Positions 14,501-23,500 of a stretch of 44,248 bases of DNA are shown here, in pieces (position 1 is the first letter of the stretch; every line of letters starts with the position of its first letter). Below the pieces are notes generated by a model. It worked only from the letters and a program-made list of their open reading frames with translations, made no database searches and was not told the DNA's origin. The position numbers and the translations under genes were made by a program. This DNA comes from a virus: positions 1 through 44,248 of IMG/VR virus record IMGVR_UViG_3300011934_000011, one strand, 5' to 3'.

Positions 14501-17500
14501 TTTCCCGCATACTGTATTTGAGACTCGCTATTTGGCGTCTCGTACAGGACAAGCCCATCCGGTGTTCTTACACCGTCAATATTATTAGGCTCAAACACCT
14601 CGCTCCACATCACTTCCATTAGATATTCATTATCGAACCCGTCTGCCGAATCAACAATGTCGTCTGGAGACAGCATTTCAACTATATCGTCAGCGGTTAT
14701 TGACTCTTGGTTTAGTTCTTTGGCAATACCGATTAGCATATCGGTATTAGCTTTTGCAGCTTCATTTATCAGATCAGTTAGCTGATCGCTGTTAACGATG
14801 ATCCCGTAATCACCGTTAGTCACCCATACGTTGCCCCCATACGATTCCAAAGAGTCGGCTGCGGTTTGTGCATCAGGGGTATCTGAATTAACGCCGACCT
14901 CCTTAAACATTGCATACCCAGCCCTAGAAAATGGCGATTTGTTTTTGTTTGTTAGGCGGATATAGCGAGCTTCTGTGGGTTTAACGCTAACCGAACCGGT
15001 TGTTTCAGTGCTCTTACCGGAAAATGCGTAGCGAGCGCCAGTTTTGCCATCTTGCTCTGCCTGCTTGCCACGCAGGTATGTCCGGCTCTGCTCACCCAAG
15101 GCCAGCACATCGGTATAGCTCCACTCCACTGTGGGGAACAACTGACGCAGGGCTGCGCGAATCTTGGCAACTAGGCGCTGCCACGTCTTAGGCCGGTGGC
15201 CTTTCTCTAGCAGGTGAGCGACCATTTCCTCGGCAATGGCGATACGGTCTTCACGCTTTGCCGGGTCAAGGAACGGGTACGCTTTGCGCACTTCGTTCAG
15301 CGCTTCGCGGCCTTGTTTGCTGTTGGGTAGGCTGCGGTATAGCGCAAGCATGGTGGTGTCGAGGGCGTTACCCAGCACGCCACGGATGCCCTTATGGCCT
15401 ACGGCTTCGTGCAAGGCTGCGCGGATACCGTCTTGTGCGTCACTGACGTTATCGGCAATAACGTAGATTTCGCCTTTGTGGTAAACGCCGCGAGCATCTT
15501 GAGGGTTGACGCCATTGCGAGCCATATCTTCCAGCACAGCATCAGGCAGGTCTTGGGCGCGCTGCAAGACATTGACGTTGCCAAGTTCAGGGTAGTCGTT
15601 GATCGCCATTTGTATAGCAATAGACGCGCTACCTTGCGGCTCTGTCTTGGATGCCAGTGAATAGCGCGGCTCGCTCTTGCTGGCTTCGGCATCAAAGGAG
15701 TTAACAGCTTCTGGCGCGGGATCACCGCCTGCTTTCTCCCAGTTGCCACGCTGTGACGGTAAGGTATAAAGCGGCCCTATCTCACTGACGGCAGCAATAA
15801 CAGCGTCTAGCTGGCTGTCAGTAAAGCGGGCCATCATGGTGCCGCCTTTTGCAAAGAAGTCGCCACCCAAGGCGCTGCGCAGACGGTTGCTGAACTTGAG
15901 CGACTTAGCGAGCGTTTCCTTGTTTGACTTGGGCACACTCATAACCCATCCGCCACTGCTTTCTGGCTGGATGCGGCCAACACTGTTCTCAGTGAATACG
16001 CCACCCACCTCTTTCAGGCTGTCGCGGTATTCGCGCATGTAGCGAGACGCCGCCTCAAGGTTGCGCATTGCTACGTTCTGCTCAGCATCCAGACCGGAAA
16101 AGGTTTTGTCGTCAAAGTTCTTAGGCATCAGCATGCCCAGGTGGGTTTGCCCATCCTTGTCCGTAAAGGCGGTAATGCGGCCTTTGTGCTTGCCTGACGC
16201 AGCTGCAATCAGGTTACCGGTCGCTACATAGCGTATCTCGCGCATGTTGGTTTCAGCGGTAGCACTGAAGATCGTGCCAAGCCCCTGTTTGCCGGACGAC
16301 TGCAACACCTCAATCAGTGCGCCATCACTATCAGATTGCAGGCGGGTTAGCGGCAACTCAATCGTTCTCACGCCGCTATTCACCATGAACCGCACTCTGG
16401 TCTTGGATAGTGCGTAGGGATTGCCCTTGCCTTCCTTATGGGTGCTGGTAAGCCCGACGACGACGCCTGTTACCTTTTCCTCTTTCAGGTCCAGGCGCAC
16501 GCGATTGCCGATAGCAAACGACTTGCCAATCATTCGCTCAACAGCGGCCTTACTTCTTTCGTATTCGCCCGGCCTTTTCTCATTGCGGTCAAGGTAGTCT
16601 TCGCGCGCATCCACCAACTTGGTAGCTTTTTCACCTAACACCTTGCCAATCTCACGCGGGTCGGTGAGGTTTAACCCTTCCTTTTTCGCCTTGGCGCGAA
16701 GCGCTGCCTCAATATCGCTAATAGAGTTTTCAATAGACTGCATTTCTTCTTGCAGCCAGTTATCTGATTCCAGCTTACTGAGGATTTTGCTGCCCTTTTC
16801 AGGGTCGGCTTTATCCAGTGTTTTCTCAACCTCGCCTGACGTTGGCGGTGTGCCCTGATACTTGCCGTCCACCTTGTGCATGTAGGTGTGACCACCAAAG
16901 ATGGTGTCAGGCGCCTTGCCTTGATACGTCACTTTGGTATCAATGATCTTGGCGTCAAGGTCCACGGTGGCGGGTTCAAGGTCGTTCTGGCCGGTCTTGT
17001 TCAGGTAGTCGATATACTGGCGGTATTCGCGCTCAATCGCCTCGTAGGCTTCGCGTTGAGCCTTTACGGGTTGCGCAGCTAGACGCCCGGTAAACCTTAA
17101 AGCAACACCGGGGTCGCCGTTGCCAGCGCTGGAATTAACCCCGGTAGCTGCTGACATACGGGGGTTTTCTTTCAGGTACTCGTTGACGATGTAATCGCCA
17201 TACTTGTTCAGTATATCCAACGCCTCAACGCTGGTATTGGATTCCGTATTGGAGCTGGTGTTGGCATTCAGCGACTTCATTTTCTTGGCGGTGTTTGCCA
17301 AGGGGCGAATCTCGGCCGGGATCGCCAAGCCCATCATGGTGTAAGACGGCTTGTTGACCTGTCCGGTGCGGTTGACGCGGCCAAGCATCTGCATCAGCAC
17401 GTTAATATCTGCCGGTGCCTGCATCATAATCATGTGGCGCGGCTTCTGATCGCTGAAACGCTCGCCCGCATGGATAGACAGGCCGGTAGAGCCTGACTTG

Positions 17501-20500
17501 TTCAGGATGATGGCATTTAGGCGGCCAGCATTGAAGTTGTCTACGGTGCCGCGTGCGTTCTTCCTTTCCTCTGCGTCACGGCGTGACAGTATCGGCGTAC
17601 CTCCTGAGTAGTCGATCATGTAGTCACGGCCAGTCAGTTCGGCAACACTAATGTCTGCCTGAACCAGCTTGTTGCGTACATGGTCGATGGGTGAGATAGG
17701 CAAGTCGCCCAGATCAAGGTTGCGGATAACCTCGGCGGCCTCTTGATAAGCCTCGCGTACAACGGGGTCTGTGTCCGATAGCGCCACGCTTTTAGTGACT
17801 TTCTCTCCATTGGGTAGCGTTTCGGTGTAACGGCGCGTACGGTCAAGGGCGCGCATCAGCACGTCTTGGTAGTTGGCATCTACCGTATCGCCTAGTTCCA
17901 AGCCAAAATCTTTGACATACTCATTCAGGAATGAGCCCATCGTGTTTTCAAGCGCCAATACAGGCTTTACGCCTTGACTGTGAAGCTCGATAGCTTGGTC
18001 AGCGGCGCGGTCCGCTTTAAGTCCAAGCAGTAGCTGAGAGATGTAGTTGTGCAGCACGCTGGTAAAGTTCTGGTGATCTAGCCCTTTACCCGCTTTGTTG
18101 CCTGCGCCTTGTGCGCTACCGCCTTGCTCTTCGGCATCGGCTTGCAATGCGCCCACAGTCAAATCGTGGAATAACTTGTCAGCCTTGGTGATGGCGCGCA
18201 GGCCTTCCGAGACTTGATCGGATAGCTTTTCGTGCAGTGCTTTATTACCGTCATCAATCGACGTTTTGATCTCGATACCTTCAAAGCTGCGCTCACGACG
18301 GAATAACTGCCCGCTGCGTGAAAGCATGTTGGAGACGACGGTTTGCAGGGGTGTGCCGCCTGTCTCTACCGCTTCAACCAGACTGTCTACGCTATCAACC
18401 GCGTCCGCTACGTCGGTGCGGTAATAGATCGGCATATTGTCTGGGCGCTTGGCGTATGTCGCTGACAGGTAGACAACAGGGTTATTTTCGATCAGGTCGT
18501 AAACAAAGCCGGCGCCCGTTATCTTCTCGACGTTCTGGCCTTTTACCTTGGCAAACTTCTTACGCTCCCCGGCAACCTCGTGAGCCTCGTCCAGCACAAA
18601 GATGGCATCTTTTGCTACCGCTTGCATAACGCGACGCTGTAGGTTGTCGGTGTTGATCTGCGAGTAGGTGAGGAATAGGGCGTCATAGCCTTCCGGCAGT
18701 CGTCCGCTCGCGGCCATGTCTTGAAGGATAGTTGTCTGCTTTTTACCCTTAGCGCTGCGGGATACTTCCTGCTCCTTCCAGCTAATCGCTACATCCTTGT
18801 TGACCACAAACGGCTTTACGTCGTGGTCGCCAATGTCGCGCAAGTCACCGTACATATCAGAAAACAGATTGTCTTTCACGGTCATAAAGACCGGCGTTTT
18901 ACCTACTTCACGCGCATAGCGGATAACAGCGGCAGCCTGACGCCCCTTGCCCAAACCGGTCTGATCGGCAATGATAACGCCCTTGCCACGCTCGATATTG
19001 CGGATTGACGCGGCAACGGCATCCACTTGAAGCCCCATAAAGGCACGGTTCATATCTTCAAGAGTGGCGTAGTTCAGTTTGTTTTTGACGTATTCATCAA
19101 TGTTGCCGACCTCGTTTTCAAGGTCGGTGAGTGCGTCCTGGGTGGGTTGTGCCATGCTGTTGGGGATCAGCACGGCATCATTAAAGCCTGCGCTTCTGGC
19201 TCGGTAGGCGGTCTGGAATTGTGATCCGCTTAGGGCTGTGCTTCCTGTAGCGCTGCCACCCACGTTTCCAGCGTTTGTTCCGCCAGCATTTCCTTGGCTT
19301 CCGGGTCTTGTGTCGGCTTGATTGCTGGGTACGACTCCATCATCCAGCTGATTTCGTCCACCATCTGCATTGCTTCGGCCATTTCCTGTGGAGACGTTAG
19401 CCCTTGGCTGGCTATTGCGTCCCCCAGTCCGGGTGCTCGCTCCAGAATCATTCGTGCGCTGCCCTCCCCGGCTTCCTCGTCCTCCGCGAGTGCCAGTTGA
19501 TACACCTTGTTGATTAGAAAGTTCATCAGCAGGGGTGCGTCCATCTGGGATTGGGTCGGGCTGACGGCTACCATCAACACTTCCTGAACGGGGGATGGCT
19601 CGTTGGGCGGCATCCAGACTGCGCTCATATTGTTCATACACTTGCTCCCATGTGTCGGCGCGCTCAATCGTGCCGGTCTTGGGGCTGATTTTATCAGACT
19701 TGACGCGGCCATTGACGGTAATCATCCGTACCGGCCAGCCTGCACCCTGGCGCTTATACAAGTCACCGTTTACTTCAAAGTGACCTACCACGTTGTAGTG
19801 GCTGTAAAGCCAGTTAAAGAACGTGCGGTCTGCTGCGCCTATCTCACCGGCTTCTTTGCTGGCACCTATAATGATAGTAGCTCGGCCATCATCTTCCAGT
19901 GCTGATAGCGCTTTGGCGGCAATCAGGTGGTCGATAGAGCTGATCTTGAAACCGTCCATTTGACGCGGCGCAAGGCGACCATCAGCATTGCGCAGTTTGC
20001 CGAATGGCGGGTTGGTAGATAGCGCGTCTACCCGCTCCTTGGGTATCCAGTCGGTTGCGTCGTACTGCGTGACGTTAAAGCCCTGATCCTTGAGGTGGGC
20101 AGCGCGACGATCATCAAGCTCGTTGACGATAGCGTTACGGGTGTCAGCACCTATAATCAGCATGCCGTTACCGGCAGTAGGCTCATAAACCCGCGTGCTT
20201 TCGTTGATTCCGGCAAGGCGCGAACCAAGGAATGCCATAGGTGCTGGCGTGCTGTACGCCTGCCTTTCCATGCTGGTCGAGCTGCGAACATCAAGGTTCG
20301 GCTGGTTTTCGTACAGCGTTAGCAGTTTGTCGTACACCTGCTTATCAGTGCCACCCTCGGCCACAATAGAGCGGGCACGACGTACCAGGGCAAGTTCGAA
20401 AGACTCTTGCGCTTCCTTCAGCAAGCCGTTGTGAACATCCGCTACCTTAATGCTGTTATATTCAGCAATCGCGCTTTTCAGCTTACGGTTGTCGGTAATG

Positions 20501-23500
20501 CTGTCGATCTGCTGATAGAGCGCATCAGCCAGAGTGCCCGGCTTACCGGTGATCGGCTCTATGGTTTCGGTGACTTCACCCTGTGGCGCGGTGTCTTGCT
20601 CAATGCTCGCCAGATCATTCATGGCTTCACGCACGGTATCGGGTGAATCCATGTCTGTTACATCGAGGCCGTTATCTTCCATCAGGTCGCGGCCACCGTT
20701 GTACCAGCTGCGCAGATAGGGGCGCAGTTCGGTAACGCTGGTGCCAAGGTCCTCGGCCATGGCTCGGGCAAACTGGCTAAACTTTCGCGCACCCGCCTCC
20801 ATGTGGAAGGCGGCCAGTTCAGCACCCAGGCTGAGCATTTCAGGGTCGAAACCGCTGTTTAGCTGGCCTAGTTTGGCGCGTAGACGGGCGCGCAATTCCT
20901 CGGCGCGGTCCTTGGATACCAGCGTGTTATCATTTCCCCAGCCTTCTTGCTTTTTGGCCTTGGTGGCTTCCTCATCTTTCTTGCGCACCTTGAAGCGTGG
21001 GCGGCGATTGTCTGCGCTGGCGGTGACACCTTGGCGTGTTGGCGTGATAGAAACGGTTTCAAAGATTCTGACGCCATCCTCCACCACAAAGCGAATACCG
21101 TTCTCATCTTCATAAACGGTTTCATTACCGACGTTTTTACCGACTTCCTTGGGCTGCTTGGCTTTTGGCTTTGGCTTATCGGCTTTAGGCTTTTTGGCTT
21201 TGCGGCTTTTCGCCTTAGCATCAAGATTAGACTTAGCGACGTTGGCAGCAAGCTCAACGTCATCGTTAAGCGCGTCGTAGGTGTCGGGGTCTTGCAGCTG
21301 CGCACGATATAGCTCAGTGACTTTCCCCTTGGCCTCGGAATCGCTACTTTCGCCCAGCACGGCGATTTCGTTCATGCGGTCGATAGCACGGTCGCGGGCA
21401 GTCTCCTTGGTGGTTTCACGCTGGCTTTCTGCATCATTCTGCACGCTTTCTGCATTCTGCGTAACGCTGTTATAAGCTGCTTCGATCTCGCTGAAGCCAA
21501 GCTCATCAACCCTGTTTAGCAATGTGTTTCTTTCTGCTTTGCGCGGTACGGCCTTGCCTGCGTTGCGTAGCATTTGCTTTAACTGGTTATCGCTAAGCCC
21601 TTTTAGTGCCGCATAGCGGTCTGCAATTATTGGGTTTGAGTCAGGTTCTCTGTTATCGCTAAATGTTGGGTTTGGGCCGCTGCCAAAACCTTGCTTCATG
21701 TCGTTGTTAGCAGTTGCTGCTGCTTCAGCAACTACTTCAAGCGCCGCTCCGTCATCTTCGCTTATGCGGGATAAAGCGCGGGCTACATCAGATTGCGGCG
21801 CGCCATACTCGATTGCGTCACGTATCGCACTACTTGCCCAAGTTGGAGCGTTTTCTTGAAGCTCGTTGATAGCCTGTTCGCGCTCTTCAATGCTGGCGTA
21901 AGGGTTTTGTGTGGATTGCCCTGAGGCGGCAGTATCAGGCTGCGCCCCAAGCAAGTCGTTCTGCCCCTGCGCGGCGGCAAGGTCAGCGCTGCTGTTACTG
22001 CCGGCAAGGGTGAAGTCGTCTACCTCGGCGTCTGCTTGGGCGCGCTGCTCTTCATCGCGTATGCGGGCTTGCTCGGCGGCTTCGGCTTCCTGCTGCTGGC
22101 GGTCACGGTCGGCAAGCTCGGCCTCGGTGTAGCTGTTGAGTAGCGGTTCTACTTCTGCGGTAGTTGCAGACCCTTGGGTAAGTTCAGTTTCTCCCCCTTG
22201 GGTAAGCGCTTGTTCGTCTCGTTGAGTGATTCCTGAAACATCGGCTTCAGGCGAGCGTTGTCCTTGCACCTGATCTTGATTTTGGAAGCTGGCATCGAAA
22301 ATATCCTCATTGGTTGTTGTATCTTCAAACAGGGCGCCGTTGACTTCACTTTCAGCGCGATTGCGAACGCTGCGTGCCACGTCGGTCAGCGCATTGGTCA
22401 TCGCCTGACGGCTGCGCATGCTGTTGTTGATGGCCAGCGCTAGATCAGCGGTGGATTCCGGGATTGCATCGCTAAAGGCATCTGTCTGGCGTACCAATTC
22501 ACGAACGCTTGTACCGCTTCGGCGTGACTCACGTACCAAGCGCACGGCATCGGTAATAGTGTTGATGGCGTCTTGCGCGTCACGGCTACCTGTTTCCCGG
22601 GCGGCGGCAATGTCGGGTGCTGCTGCCTGAAGCCCTGCGGTCAGGTTACGCATGTTATCGGACTGCTCCGTGACCATTTCCACCATATCGGCGTCCTGGT
22701 ACGCGGCAGCAAAGATAGCGCGCTGCATCCGCTGGCCAAGCTCCGGCGTTGCTTGCCCTTCTCGATTAGTGTAGCGGCTGGCTTCGTTATTGCCCAGGCT
22801 GCGCACAAAATTACGCTGGAAGTCGCGGTTACTGGCCGCCAATGGGTCGCCGCTTTGATCCGGCGCCCATGCTTGAATATCCTGCGCTGTCAGGCTATCT
22901 GCGTCAGCTTGCGCCTGTTCGTAGCTGGTCATGCCTGCAACACTGCTTTCATTGGCACGGCGGGCAAAGTCGGCACGGTCTACGCTGGTGGTTCGTTCGC
23001 GCACCAGTACCGGCTGCTGCATCTCATCCACGGCGGTTGGGTCAATACCCTGTCGTTCGGCCTCGCTGCGCACGTACTCGCGGTAGCGCTGTGCTTGCGG
23101 GCTGTTCTGGCTGTAGGCGGTGCTGATTGCCATGGTGCGGCCATTACCAGACTCCACCACGCCATCATTACCGACAATGGGTGCGCCGGTGCTGGCGTCG
23201 GTGCTTGGGCCAAGGCGCTCCGGGTTTAGGCGGCTGGTAATGTTGCGCACCTGCACTTGGCTGTTGGCGTTGGTGCGGTCGCGGGGCTGTAGTTCTTGCG
23301 GGTAACGGGGATTAACGCGCCCATCCTGTGTATTGGATGGCGTTAGCTCGCTGGCTTCCATGACGCGGAATCGGGTCTTGATCGGCGTATTGTCGGGCAG
23401 GTAGGTAGTTTCACTCTTGCCGCGTGTGCGTGCCGTCTGAGCGGAAGCCTTGGCCTGTGTCTGTTGCTGGGCGCGACGACTCTCTACGGCACCACGGGCG

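Noticed and set aside
20868-21305. 145-codon alternate-frame ORF in the giant gene, compared with the embedded gene
   Set aside because: Very basic, Ser/Pro/Lys-rich and without SD, while the giant frame here is ordinary coding sequence; used as a contrast to 19230-19637.
22573-23229. 218-codon plus-strand ORF inside the giant gene
   Set aside because: Antisense shadow of a GC-rich coding region; no ribosome binding site and composition (Cys, His, Ala runs) not protein-like.
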